A DNA stretch of 64,000 nucleotides from assembly GCA_933822405.4 (NCBI GenBank), contig CAKOGP040000224.1:479868-543867 (forward strand), written 5' to 3'. The notes beneath the pieces are model-generated. The model searched no databases, was not told where the DNA came from, and worked only from the letters and a program-made list of their open reading frames with translations. The position numbers were made by a program, and so were the translations under genes. This document shows, in pieces, positions 40,113 through 50,676 of the stretch. Source of the stretch: Cylindrotheca closterium. Lineage: Eukaryota > Bacillariophyta > Bacillariophyceae > Bacillariales > Bacillariaceae. Within the stretch, counting starts at the first letter, position 1. Each line of letters starts with the position of its first letter.

Positions 40113-40808
40113 AGGCCAATAAGGACTACGTTGTCGACGGATCCAAGGCATCAAAATCATTCGTATCACTATGATGCGAAGATAAAAATCCAAATGGATT
40201 AACGGTATTTGGGGGAAGATTATGAAAACGAATACTGAAGGCTGAAGGTACGTGTCAAAAGTGATCTCGAAGTTGAACATCTCCTTCGGACAGAACCAGT
40301 ACCACACACGCACAGAGGATATGAAAATACGTTTCGACAATGAAGATATTAACAAGTTACGGACTAGAGTCTCTGATATCTGGGGTAGAGTCCAGATTTG
40401 AGGATAACGCTTGCACAACAGTCAGATGTCAAACACTTTCATTTGCGATGTGTGATGTTGGTTGGTTTGGAGGGAGTGGTCGTATTATTTTATGTACCGA
40501 ATTACATACTAACAACATTCTTTCTCTTCCCTCATGTAGGCCTTTTGATTTCTCCCGAGAAGACCACGCATGCGATCTAATATGTATATCATCCCGAGAC
40601 CACGGTCAAGGCCAAGTCAATCTTGCGCACATCGGTCCTGTTACAGAGTCCACACTACTGGAAACCCATCTGAGGGGGCGCATAGCTATGATTGAATCGG
40701 CCAATTCTTACTATATATGTGATTCCATGGCGAAGCAGATTCTTGTAATCCATCGTAACTTTTAAAATATATCCATCATCATATAGCTCGAGACATACTG
40801 CCATATCA
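40113..40808. other. convergent 3' intergenic region
   Basis: Separates the stops of the serine hydrolase and the IMPACT homologue. A 141-codon frame at 40340-40765 (+) has no recognisable domain and is not called as a gene. Confidence 0.45.
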
Positions 40809-41897
40809 TCATCTCTTGCCCCCCTTCTTGTGTTTACTGGTAGTAGAAGAGTCCTCGTCTTTAATTTTTTTCAGAAACCCAGCGTCTTCGAGTCCTTGTC
40901 GACCAACGGCTGCAATCCATTTGAATCTTGCTGGACCCAAATGAACCCCCCCATACCATCGGGACACTACCACGATGCAATCTTCGACACCCGTCAATTC
41001 CAAAAGGGACGCCAGCTTGCTGCCGGAACCCTTTTCGCCGTCATCGTCCGAATCACTGACCAGTCGTCCAGTCGCTTGATCGGTGAATCGGTAGGCAATC
41101 ATATTGTGGGATGCCTGGTCCACTTTCTTGACGTCAAACAAGAGATGATGCAAGACCCAATCCACATGTTCCATGCAAGAAACTGATGCCACATGGGATT
41201 GCATCGTTTCGGATGGCCCCGACTTTGGCGGATGAAACGGTGCTCCATGAAAGACTTCTCGCTGATATGCAGGATTGTCGACAACGGATAGTTGAAAGTG
41301 CCGTATCGATTGTCCAAATTTGGATCCAGGAACGAAACTTATGGTAACGGATGATGCTGGAGGCTCGTAAGAGCCATCATCATTTGTGTTATTGTTGTCA
41401 GCAATGGTCGTCGTTGGATCTTCATCTCCTTCTGCATCATGATGATCCGCTTGCTGGCTATCATTGTTGGACGAAAACGCCTGATTGGCTTCTTGATACT
41501 CTTCAATAGCCGAACGACAGTGTTCTACCCACATGATTGCCACTTCCGTATCTGATTGAAAAAGAGTCAGCAACTCGTGTTCCAGTTCTTCCTGACGAGT
41601 TTCATCCATGATCCATTGCGGTGCCTTCAGTTTGGGTTTGGGAGGATTAGGACCACTTGGATAATCTCTTGGAATGTCCCCCAATTCCAACGTCACATTG
41701 GGAGGCATGACTTGAATGTTCCAGTATCGAAAAGAGGATCCCTTGGCAGTCTTAGACAATTCATCCGGAATCATGCTTGTTGGTGTTTGTGTAGTCAAAG
41801 TAGAACCTCCTGAAACCAAGTCATCTCCATAAAAGGCAATGAGAGCACCCCATTCTTCATCCCTCCTTGCAGCATCTTCGTCACTTTCTGATACCAT
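40809..41897 (-). CDS. IMPACT/YIH1-family protein (RWD plus UPF0029 domain)
   Basis: A 362-residue protein. Residues about 10-150 read as an RWD domain (EEWGALIAFYGDDL, VMPPNVTLELGDIPRDYPSG, RQEELEHELLTLFQSD), which in this family binds GCN1. An acidic, Asn/Thr-rich loop separates it from an IMPACT N-terminal (UPF0029) domain at about 215-350: SHVASVSCMEHVDWVLHHLL, ASHNMIAYRF, SDDDGEKGSGSKLASLLEL and VVVSRWYGGVHLGPARFKWI. IMPACT/YIH1 proteins compete with GCN2 for GCN1 and so restrain eIF2alpha phosphorylation under amino-acid starvation. Compared with the usual order, the acidic SDSDDDGEKGSGSK stands where AGEP-type sequence is common. The tail ends KHKKGGKR. Confidence 0.88.
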   Translation of the reverse strand: MVSESDEDAARRDEEWGALIAFYGDDLVSGGSTLTTQTPTSMIPDELSKTAKGSSFRYWNIQVMPPNVTLELGDIPRDYPSGPNPPKPKLKAPQWIMDETRQEELEHELLTLFQSDTEVAIMWVEHCRSAIEEYQEANQAFSSNNDSQQADHHDAEGDEDPTTTIADNNNTNDDGSYEPPASSVTISFVPGSKFGQSIRHFQLSVVDNPAYQREVFHGAPFHPPKSGPSETMQSHVASVSCMEHVDWVLHHLLFDVKKVDQASHNMIAYRFTDQATGRLVSDSDDDGEKGSGSKLASLLELTGVEDCIVVVSRWYGGVHLGPARFKWIAAVGRQGLEDAGFLKKIKDEDSSTTSKHKKGGKR

Positions 41898-42281
41898 TCG
41901 TCACTGTTTTAATAAGAGCTTGACAATGTCAGTAGCGAGAAAATCTGGTGACATTGAGATGTGAGAAGCAGCTATATATTATTATTATTATTATTACGGT
42001 ATTATCATACACTGCAGGGTCAGAATGATAAAATAAATGAAAATAGGTTCGTCGCGATGATGGATATTTCTAACATGGCGGAGGACAGACCTTGGATATA
42101 TTTTATTATATTGGACAAACAGTTAGTACCGGTACCGGAATAGATTGGACATTGTGACAGCCCCAGCCCCAGCCCAAGAATATGGACTGTCAATGTGGCG
42201 ATGAATGAATGAATTAATCATCTACTAGTCCACTTGAGGTCAAGCAAAGCTAAGAACGTCGCTAGACGATTGCTATTCACG
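41898..42281. other. 5' flank of the IMPACT homologue
   Basis: Contains an ATT-repeat (about 41974-41996) and TACCGGTA at 42127-42134. No gene seen. Confidence 0.5.
42127..42134. promoter_or_regulatory. TACCGGTA palindrome
   Basis: About 230 bases upstream of the minus-strand start at 41897, inside AGTACCGGTACCGGAA. Confidence 0.35.
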
Positions 42282-43405
42282 TTACTTTCTTGATCTAGGA
42301 TCAAAGACAAAGTCTAACGCTTTCAACATTCTAATACGCTCGATAGTCATGTTGCTTGGCTTTCCTTGAGAGAACAACTTAAATTGCCGTCTCTGACACT
42401 TGACCCAAATCGACTTTTGAAAACAACCTGTTGGTGAGAATAGTTGTGACATGCAGTGAATGGTACGCGAAGATCTACTTTGTGAAGACTTACCAATGGT
42501 TGATTCGGTGTGTACTTTTTAGGTACTCGGCTGTGTCCATGCTCATCTCTGAACTTACTTAGCTGATCCCATCTTTCATCCCATGCAGTTGCATGAGAAT
42601 CCCAGATGAACCCAAGAGATTCCAGCATGTCTTGCCGTTGATCAGTCAATGTCGACCGTTTTTTCTCTTTCTTCATTCGGTACTGGTGGCGTTGTCGCTT
42701 TACCCAGTGGGCAAGACTTGGGTTGTTTGGATAGTGCAGTGGAACACTGCAATGGTTGTACTCTTCCTTGAATTGTATCAGTTCTTGATATCTGGTGTTC
42801 CATTGTTCAAGCTGAGACGATCGAAAGACTAAGGGATCTGAAGAAGCCTCTGGAGCTCCAGCTGCGGAAAGCTCGTCTGACTCGTCAGCCAATGCTTGTT
42901 TCCTTGCCGGAGCCTGTGTTTTGGGTCCGTTCTCAGTTTCATCAACTGCGGACGATGCCACCAACGGAGATATAGTGTCATTCACAAAGTGGGATATGTG
43001 CTCTCTTTTCGGTGAGTCATCATTGCTGGCTTTGGGACGGATCTTCTTGGATTGTGAATCGTTATGGGAGGATCGGAAGTCCGTTCTATCTATAACCAAC
43101 CAAGGATGCAGATCTAAAAGGATGCGATCGTTCAGAGTAGATTGGATGAGTGGCAAATTTTCTACTGGTATCATGCGCCTTGTATCAATTGGTCTTGGCT
43201 CGAGGATGTTCAAAGTAGCAATGTTCATTCTTTTCTCTGTTGTTCTCGAGTGATTGTCTGCAGAATCTCTTGGAGGTTGATTTCTTATATGTTTATTCTC
43301 GTCTCTTTGTCTTTGCATTTCATTCAACAGACAAAACCGAAGTTTATGACAAAGTGAGGACAAACTTGGCCCTCGGCATTCTTGGTTTAATCCTGGGTTG
43401 AACAC
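42282..43405 (-). CDS. two-HA-domain protein, one intron
   Basis: Exons 43405-42494 and 42413-42282, joined across an 80-base intron (GTAAGT...AAAAG), both phase 0; product 347 residues. Without splicing the frame runs into unrelated sequence, whereas splicing restores PNQPL-SIWVKCQRRQFKLF, which matches the paralogue at 46153. Two helicase-associated (HA) domains: about 200-268 (EQWNTRYQELIQFKEEYNHC, LAHWVKRQRHQYR, LESLGFIWD) and about 270-345 (WDERWDQLSKFRDEHGHSRV to LDFVFDPRSRK). The N-terminal half is disordered apart from the shared motif LEPRPIDTRRM. An alternative start is the ATG at 43318 (MQRQRDENK), which lines up with MQRDWGHD in the paralogue at 43991. HA domains are putative nucleic-acid-binding helices; no helicase is attached. 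Confidence 0.8.
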
Positions 43406-43990
43406 ATCTATTTAACAGTTGCGTTTTAGGAGGGACGAATTCCACAACCGGGATTGTTCCGAAGTGGTAGTGGCGCGCATTTTTCTCTAAAAAAAGACGC
43501 CCACATTGAACATATTCAATCGCATTTTATTTAATTTTTTTAAAAATACTTTACGGCATTGAAGTTCCCATTTAGGTATTTGATACGAAACGCATGACGT
43601 TCCCTGATGGTAGATATAATCCTCATCTCGCAGAATTGGAGCTCGAGACGAGAGACATGAGAGCGGTACCCGCGACTCCTTTGGCGTTCCCACTCTCTCG
43701 ATGTATTTTATAATATATTATGCCGTGTAAAAATGTGGTATACTGGCCCTTGAATACGTAGCTGGCAAGGCAATGGACAACAACAAGGCAATCATCTTGC
43801 ATCTGGACGACAGCGCTTTTCCTTGAGAGTCGGAGAAAAAAAAAACATAGGTAAACAAAATCTTATTGTTGCTATATACTTTAGGATACCGCACCCTAAA
43901 GATTGCAAATAGGCCTTGCCAATTTGGTTGGGACGCACAGGTGTATAATGCGCATTCTAGAACGTAGTGTACTTCTTCTTGCGTCTGTAT
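43406..43990. other. intergenic between two HA genes
   Basis: About 585 bases separating two minus-strand paralogues. No further gene seen. AT-rich around 43520-43560 and 43705-43725. Confidence 0.5.
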
Positions 43991-44987
43991 CTATTTCTTC
44001 GCTCCGGACCTTGGATCAAATACAAAGTTAAGAATCCGAAGCTTTTCAACTCTTTCAAGAGTCATATTCGAGTTCAATCCTTGTCTATAGAGTTTGAACT
44101 GCCTTCGCTGGCATTTTACCCACACAGCCTGTCCGGAAAACCAACAGAGATGAGTAACGTTGAGTTCGAGTTCTTGAATCAGTCATGTTCTGAATACATA
44201 CCAGTTGTGGATTTGGAGGATAGTTCTTTGGCACTCGGCTGTGTCCATAATGTTGCCGAAACTCATTCAATTGAATCCATCTCTCCTCCCACGCAGCAGC
44301 ATGTGAATCCCAAACGAAGCCCAGATTTTCCAGGGCTTTCTGCCTCTCATCAGTCAGTGTTGAAGGCTTCCCTTCTTTTAACTTCACACGATATTGGTAA
44401 CGCTGTCGCTTCACCCAGTGCGCAAGACTTGAATTCTTGGAATAGTTCAGCGGAACGCAACAATGATGAAATTCTTTCTGAAACTCGACGAGCTGCTGAA
44501 ATCGCGTATTCCATTGTTCGACCTGTGTGCATCTACCGGCAATTTGACCTGTCGATTGATCTGTTGTGGAATCTTGGGAAGGGCTTGCTAGCGGTTCTGA
44601 GGGTGGATGAAACTGCTGCTCCATCCTCGGTCTTCGCCTTGCAACAGATAATGATTGGCGCGAGGGCATTTTTTCTCCGATCTCATCACTCGTTTTTTCA
44701 AAGGGAACACGATCTTGCAGGGTCGTTGACAAGAATGGCACTAATGCCGTAAGGTCCCGATCACATTTCCCTGGAATGAACAATGGAAATTTGTCCACCT
44801 GAACCATCCGCTGTGGATCCACGGGTGTGGGTTCGAGCAATTTTGAAAGGGGCGTCTCATTGGCCCGGTCTATTTCCCCAGGATCGGCCTTTTCTGAACT
44901 CAAGTCATCGTCGGAGATGGGTTGTTTATTCCCATCGTCGTGTCCCCAATCTCGTTGCATGTTAGAGGTGTTTAAGAAATTGAGCAA
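43991..44987 (-). CDS. two-HA-domain protein, one intron
   Basis: Exons 44987-44202 and 44128-43991, joined across a 73-base intron (GTATGT...GGACAG) in phase 0; product 307 residues. The intron is at exactly the same codon as in the gene at 42282 (PNPQL-AVWVKCQRRQFKLY). HA domain 1 at about 157-225 (EQWNTRFQQLVEFQKEFHHC, LENLGFVWD) and HA domain 2 at about 228-305 (WEERWIQLNEFRQHYGHSRV ... NFVFDPRSGAKK). The N-terminal half carries LEPTPVDPQRMVQVDKFPLF, the shared motif. Possible alternative start at MQRDWGHD (44960). Tandem paralogue of the gene at 42282; a likely DNA- or RNA-binding protein by domain only. Confidence 0.8.
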
Positions 44988-46152
44988 TTGAAAATGAAGA
45001 TGCTACACCGGTAGGTATTGTGAGCAAACGTTTTTTCATGAGCAGACAAGTGCGATCTAGTTTCCCCGATATGTGTGGTTGTTAAGTGTCTTAGATTCAG
45101 ATTTAACAATTTGGTCGTGGATGTTCGGCCCCACGGATGAAGTCTTTTTGAAAGCTCCGAACCCAAATTTTTGAACAGTAAGACTGAAGATGCACTGTAG
45201 GTATCAGGAATTCTTCATCTTCAGTGCGTTTGTGTTGCGAGTTGGAAGCCATCTTGTATAAAATGTATTGCGGTCAACATGTGGCGTCGCACATCGTGTA
45301 CGTGTATCGGTTTGAGGACTGTACAGTACGAAAACCAAAGTGACTTGAATAGTAGTAGGATCAACTAAGGTACAGCACCCAATCCTGAATTTTAAATTGA
45401 TTCATTTCGTGGATTAGATTGGATGCATGGATGAACCTTGCGATATGGGAAGATTTAGAAAACTATCTAGGGGGGGTAATCAATAAAAAGTCTCCCACCG
45501 CCTTCAGCCAAATGCTGTTCCCAAACGCCTTTTCACTTTTGCTCGGGATATTCGTCACCCCGTTTCGGAATAGAGACAGTCATGAACCCGAGAAACGGAA
45601 TGCATGACGTTCGCCTGGATTTGCCTTTGACTGAAAAAATGGTTGCGGCAGCGAAAATGTCCTATTGTTGGTGTTCTTCCCATCTTCTAAAAAAGCTGCG
45701 AAGTAAAAAAGGGAAACTCTACTGGTCATTTGCATGGGACATCCTCAACGTTTACGTTGTACTTAATAGACCCAGATTTTTTAACTTTGTGGTCTTGCTG
45801 TATCCTTTAAAGCAAGTGTGGTTCGCATCCGATGGAATGCTGGGTCAATCAGTCTTTTGTGAAGTGTTGGGCATTTGTCAGCTATATATGTGCCACTTTG
45901 AATTTGAGTTTGTTCTTTGCTCCGCGCCTCGTTTCTCACTATCTGTGGAGAAAGTGAGAGAAGGAAGGAAGAAGAACTACTGTTAAATGCAACTGATTCT
46001 ATGCACACGACTTGGGCCTAATGATTCCCATCACTTCGCAAGGAACACATATATAGCCCGAGAAAAACGTAGAACAGAAGAGTTTGTTCCGGTGTTACTG
46101 TGTTGAATCTTTCCATCCCATTTTCTACCTTTCCGCATAAAACTGAAAGAAA
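44988..46152. other. divergent intergenic region between HA gene pairs
   Basis: About 1.16 kb between the minus-strand and plus-strand HA pairs. It includes an inverted repeat ACTGAAGATG / CATCTTCAGT (about 45182-45226). The frame at 45582-45986 has no recognisable content and is not called. Confidence 0.5.
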
Positions 46153-47144
46153 ATGTTTATGCTACAGGATCCTATCATGACTAAAGACTTGAATGTCATC
46201 GGCGATGCTAAGTCTGCGTCTTTTGATGGTAAGAACAGTTGATTGTTTTTTTAAGGTGTTCACCAGTCGAACTCTATGCTCACAAAAGGTCAATTCTTTT
46301 TGCTTCAGCATTTCTAGAATCAGCAAAGTTCCGCCTGCAAGGAGCCCCTGATCAACTACTGCTTCGTCATCAACAAGGGATTGCTCCAAGGTTTACGAAC
46401 TTTGAGCCCACGCCTATTGCTCCGAGTGGAGTCGCTACAGTGTCAACACTTCCTTTGGAACGCTCGCTCCTTTCATCAGACCTTTCGCAGATCAATATAC
46501 TGCAACAGCTTTTCAGCCCAGCTCAACTGCAGGCACACCAACAAATCGTTCAATCTGCTCAATTGTCCCCCGACGCAAACAACTGTTTCCCTGCACTGGC
46601 TCGCTCGAGCACACCATCTATTCGAAAAGAGGCGAAAGTGGAAAAGGTGAAGTACGGCCCCAGGCATATTGAACAATGGAACATGCGCTTCCAAGAGCTA
46701 GTAGACTTCCAAAAGGAGCATGGACACTGCCTTGTTCCAATGTATGATCATGCGTCACCGAAGCTGTCCAACTGGGTCAAGAGGCAACGAAATCAATACC
46801 GCCTAAAGATTGAAGGGAAGCATAGCACCTTGTGTGATAAGAGACAAAAGGCTCTAGAAGACTTGGGCTTTGTATGGGACTCGCATGCCGCTTGCTGGGA
46901 TGAGAGATACAAAGAACTAGTCAAGTTCTTTAGAGAAAATGGACACAGCAAGGTGCCCAAGAGCTACAAAAAGAACCCATCGCTATCCGTATGGGTGAAG
47001 TGTCAACGGAGACAATTCAAACTCCTACAGGCTGGAAAGCCCAGCTACATCTCTGAAGATCGGATTCGATTGCTGAGCGAGCTCAACTTTGACTTCAATC
47101 CACGAAGAGATTCAATCTATTCGCAGGCAAGAGGGAAAGTGTGA
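46153..47144 (+). CDS. two-HA-domain protein, one 5' intron
   Basis: Exons 46153-46228 and 46309-47144 flank an 80-base intron (GTAAGA...CTTCAG); the split codon becomes GCA and the product is 303 residues. Exon 1 encodes MFMLQDPIMTKDLNVIGDAK, and exon 2 continues FLESAKFRL. The shared N-terminal motif is FEPTPIAPSGVATVSTLPLE followed by SSDLSQINILQQLF. HA domain 1 at about 155-225 (EQWNMRFQELVDFQKEHGHC, LEDLGFVWD) and HA domain 2 at about 228-295 (WDERYKELVKFFRENGHSKV, SVWVKCQRRQFKLL, ELNFDFNPRR). In contrast to the minus-strand pair there is no intron inside HA domain 2. Closest to the gene at 49300. Confidence 0.78.
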
Positions 47145-48442
47145 AGACGGTTGAGCAACAGGGCCCTAATGCTACTAGCATAGTAAATAAAACGATAGAA
47201 ACAGAGATACGCAATACATGTTACTATTGCTCTAAATTTGACGGCATGGAATGATGCTACGGACGGAGCATGTTATTCTCAGAGGAAGGTTTCGCGATGC
47301 ATGTGATGCTGGAAAGAGAGCCTGAGCAGTCTAATGTTGTATGTTGTCTTCGACCATTATTTTTCTTGAATCGCTGCCAATGTGCGATAGGTTGCTCAAC
47401 GTTGTCAGCAGTTACTACTGTAGGAGATTGGGCTTTTGCTCAGTGCTGTAGGTTCGCCCATCAGGGTTGGGGTGATGTGCAGAGTCTTGCTAGGAGATGG
47501 AGAATGGTACAGCAGAGCCCTTTTTAGATCAGAATGATGATAGATAGGTATAAAAAAGATAGAGATTGATTTGTTCCGCGGTGGAACCCTATTTTTCAGA
47601 TCGCATATATACCAATAATATATCGGAACGATGATAGACTCACCGACTGGATCGACTACAAGAATCTAGCCTCAGTCAGTCACAGCGGCCATGTGCTGAA
47701 ACACATAATCTCCTCTGTGTATGGAGCGGAAGAAGGGGCCGAAGATGAGTTGGATTCTGTTGGGGAACTAGTAGAGCTACTGGCAACTTCGGAAAAATGC
47801 ATGTGGCGGCTGCGCTTGATGATAGTAATACCTAAGAACGAAGTACTAGTAGGTAGATAGCACTGTATCCTACTATATACTACTAGACACAAGAGCAAGA
47901 ACCTACAGTATTGATGTATGGCCCATAAATCATGATTGCTCCTCTCACTATGGGTGAACTGCCGACAAGAAAGATATTCCCCCTGCTGAAAGGGATCTCT
48001 TTCCATCCATATGTTAATTCAAAGACGACGCTACCGTACGACTATTTTCCTTAGCAACTGCAGGAGACAATCACAGCACTCCGTTGGAGGAAATGGCTTT
48101 CCTTACGCGGTGGTAAGATAATGCAGTGTGCCTTTTGTGTAGCTTCGAATCAGGATAAGACACCTCACTCAACAGGAGTTCGGTCCGCTCCTCGGCGGAG
48201 GTACCATGTACCAGGTACCAATCTAGCATGCCAGATCGTAGAGGACTCGTATGCAATATTTCGACACTCGTATCTTTCCTACAGTATTTGGCCTCATGGG
48301 GAATACCGCCCTGCAGTCGTCACCGTAATGTTTCAACGCAGTCTATGTTGGGGTAACGGTACGATGCACTTCAGTTCCAGGAAGTTTCTTCTTCGAGAAG
48401 GTCACACCTGCCAACTTTACTAGTGGTGGGGTCTCGTGGGAT

Positions 48443-48859
48443 TTATTCGATAAATTTGGCAAATGTAAGAGGTCCAAACTTCAGACAGTCGAACCATTTC
48501 CAATGACTATGGGCACCATAAAATGTCAACGCAGTCCGAGCTGTGTAGTTCCAGAAGGTTGTCATGTCATGATTGTGAGCTGAAACTACAGAACACGGGT
48601 GCCTTGGCTTGCTCCGGAAGCAACTACGTTGAACTTCCGAAGCTATGACTTTTATTGACATACTTGAACAGTTAGTCTTGATCTCGGACAATCTACTAAC
48701 GAGATGAATATCATTCACAGGCTCATGTGCCAACGTGGTGTCATGAAGAAGTTTCAAAAGTTCTCCTCCATGCGTGTGGAGTGTGGAGACAAAAGCAATG
48801 ATAACAACGCCTAATTTGTACCTTCGCGTGTACCGGGTATTGTGGGCGGAGCGAAACAA
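48443..48859 (-). CDS. doubtful small orphan protein
   Basis: A 138-codon minus-strand frame (MFRSAHNTRYTRR start). Its middle (KLGVVIIAFVSTLHTHGGEL, then LHDTTLAHEPVNDIHLVSRL) has protein-like composition, and it ends with an aromatic-rich stretch (HWKWFDCLKFGPLTFAKFIE). No domain is recognised and the codons give no independent support. Listed because it is the longest plausible frame in an otherwise empty 2.1 kb; it may be a gene fragment or chance. Confidence 0.25.
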   Translation of the reverse strand: MFRSAHNTRYTRRYKLGVVIIAFVSTLHTHGGELLKLLHDTTLAHEPVNDIHLVSRLSEIKTNCSSMSIKVIASEVQRSCFRSKPRHPCSVVSAHNHDMTTFWNYTARTALTFYGAHSHWKWFDCLKFGPLTFAKFIE

Positions 48860-49081
48860 CTGATGGGGAAAAAGACACTCTCCAAGAAAGTTTAATTTTT
48901 GTCAATTATTCTCAACTTTTATAAAAGTCTTAAGTCTTCGCGACAGAAACGACGGAGTTTTCGAAATGGCTCTCGAAATAAAAACGAGCATTATTCGATT
49001 TGCGAAGAAAATATTTATTTGTAGAACAATTCGTTTACTTTGTTACTAGCTAAGAACAGATGTTGATTGATCCCATTTCTT

Positions 49082-49125
49082 CCGCTCGATCACATTTCTC
49101 CCGTTCGATCACATTTCTTCCGCTC
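49082..49125. repeat. three CGCTCGATCACATTTCT-like direct repeats
   Basis: CCGCTCGATCACATTTCT, CCGTTCGATCACATTTCT and CCGCTCGGACATATC follow one another about 180 bases upstream of the HA gene at 49300. Possible repeated regulatory site. Confidence 0.7.
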
Positions 49126-49299
49126 GGACATATCTATTATGCGTTACCTTGCATCGTAGGTATATATATGTGGGAAGGCATACATATGTAGTCCATTTTG
49201 TTGTGTTGGCCTCATCAGGAAAGCGTTTCAGTACCCACAAAACATTTGAGCCACAAGAAATTGCAAAATCTCTCCACTTACAACATACAATCTTGATCA

Positions 49300-50217
49300 A
49301 TGTTCACGCTCCCCAAGACAGTTTTCAGTTTTCATAACGATATCAGCACTGATGATACATGTATCATGGACGATACGCCTTTACCCTTCAATGATATGAT
49401 CCCAGCAGGCAATATTTATTCCACTTTTGCAGCGAGCACTTCAAAACTGCAGTTTCATGCATACCCAACAGAACCTTGTACTTCCATTCTTGAGCCAGCG
49501 CCCATTGGACCCAAAGGAGTTGCTGCTGTGCCTAGTTTCCCGCTCCATGAAGTCATACTATCATCGGATATCTCACAAGTCGATGCCCTGAAGCAACTGT
49601 TTCTTGGTGGTGTAGATGCTTTAACAAGAGACTACCAACCGACCTCTCCTAGTTCACCTGTTCCGCTTCTGGAAAGGAGTGGATCTACTTGTAGCATGAG
49701 CAGCGTTGCCTCATCCAGAAAGACTCCTGCTAAGCATTGCACCGGGGAGAAACTAAGATACGGCAACAGGCAAATGGCACAATGGCACAAACGATTCCAA
49801 GAGCTGGTGGTCTTCCGGGTTCATCACGGCCACTGCGTCGTTCCGATGCAAGGCTACGAGTCTCCTGAGCTATCCAACTGGGTGAAGAGGCAAAGATGTC
49901 AATATCGACGAAAGATGGAAGGGAAAAGCCATACCCTTTGCGACAGGAGGCAAAAAGCTCTCGAAGACTTGGGTTTTGTTTGGGACTTTCGTTCCACTAG
50001 TTGGAACGAGAGATATCAAGAACTCTGTCAATTTTGGAACGAACATGGGCACAGCAAAGTACCAAAGAGCTACAAGAAGGATCCAGTGCTAGCGGTATGG
50101 GTAAAGTGCCAGCGCCGCCAGTACAGGCAATCTTGCATCAGCAAGGAGCGCATTCGGTTGCTCAAAAACCTTGATTTTGACTTTAGCCCAAGAAAACATT
50201 TGAACGCACACCTTTGA
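49300..50217 (+). CDS. two-HA-domain protein
   Basis: A 305-residue intronless member of the HA cluster. The shared N-terminal motif is LEPAPIGPKGVAAVPSFPLH followed by LSSDISQVDALKQLF, close to the gene at 46153. HA domain 1 at about 160-228 (AQWHKRFQELVVFRVHHGHC, LSNWVKRQRCQYRRK, LEDLGFVWD) and HA domain 2 at about 232-298 (WNERYQELCQFWNEHGHSKV, AVWVKCQRRQYRQ, LDFDFSPRK). HA domain 2 is a few residues shorter than in the paralogues between QRRQYR and the final helix. As in the others, no helicase motor is present. Start chosen at the first ATG of the frame. Confidence 0.8.
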   Translation: MFTLPKTVFSFHNDISTDDTCIMDDTPLPFNDMIPAGNIYSTFAASTSKLQFHAYPTEPCTSILEPAPIGPKGVAAVPSFPLHEVILSSDISQVDALKQLFLGGVDALTRDYQPTSPSSPVPLLERSGSTCSMSSVASSRKTPAKHCTGEKLRYGNRQMAQWHKRFQELVVFRVHHGHCVVPMQGYESPELSNWVKRQRCQYRRKMEGKSHTLCDRRQKALEDLGFVWDFRSTSWNERYQELCQFWNEHGHSKVPKSYKKDPVLAVWVKCQRRQYRQSCISKERIRLLKNLDFDFSPRKHLNAHL

Positions 50218-50676
50218 AGACAATAGAAGGAGTTGGCGATCTTGCTTCGAATCGCAGTAGAAACTTCGACATTGATACTGGATATTACTACATAACTGCG
50301 ATTGACTAGCAACAACCAAAACGACCAGCACTTTTAGTAGTATGTCTTCTCCCTCTCTTGGTTTGGACGGACCATGCAACGAGATTTGCCAGAGAATGGA
50401 CACATCGCAGTCCCCAAGAACTACTGTACTGACCGCCATCGCCACTGCACTACAATAACACAACTGTAGCGACGGTTGGAATTGGCATTTTATCTCGTGT
50501 GCGATCGAGTGGGAACAAATAAATAAAACACTAAGTAAGCCCGTTGACGTTCGCAACCAAGTTGAAGAAGGTGAAAAGATGACCCACCTTCCACACAGGT
50601 ACTGTATAGATGGAGATCCCGTTTTAGTCTTAAAAATAGTACCACGCATGTCTTCAAAGCTATTCTCAATTCCTTT
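50218..50676. other. convergent 3' intergenic region
   Basis: Between the stops of the HA gene and the NTPDase. No feature seen. Confidence 0.5.

Larger units (their letters stand above)
47145..49299. other. 2.1-kb region between plus-strand HA genes
   Basis: No gene is firmly supported. Two weak candidates lie here: an ATG-less plus-strand frame at 47570-47860 and a minus-strand frame at 48443-48859. Short TTTCTTCCGCTCGATCACA-like direct repeats occur at 49077-49125 (three copies). Confidence 0.45.

Noticed and set aside
40340..40765. 141-codon plus-strand frame between convergent genes
   Set aside because: No recognisable motif; lies in the shared 3' region.
45582..45986. 134-codon plus-strand frame between HA gene pairs
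   Set aside because: No family resemblance and aromatic/Cys-rich composition typical of translated spacer.
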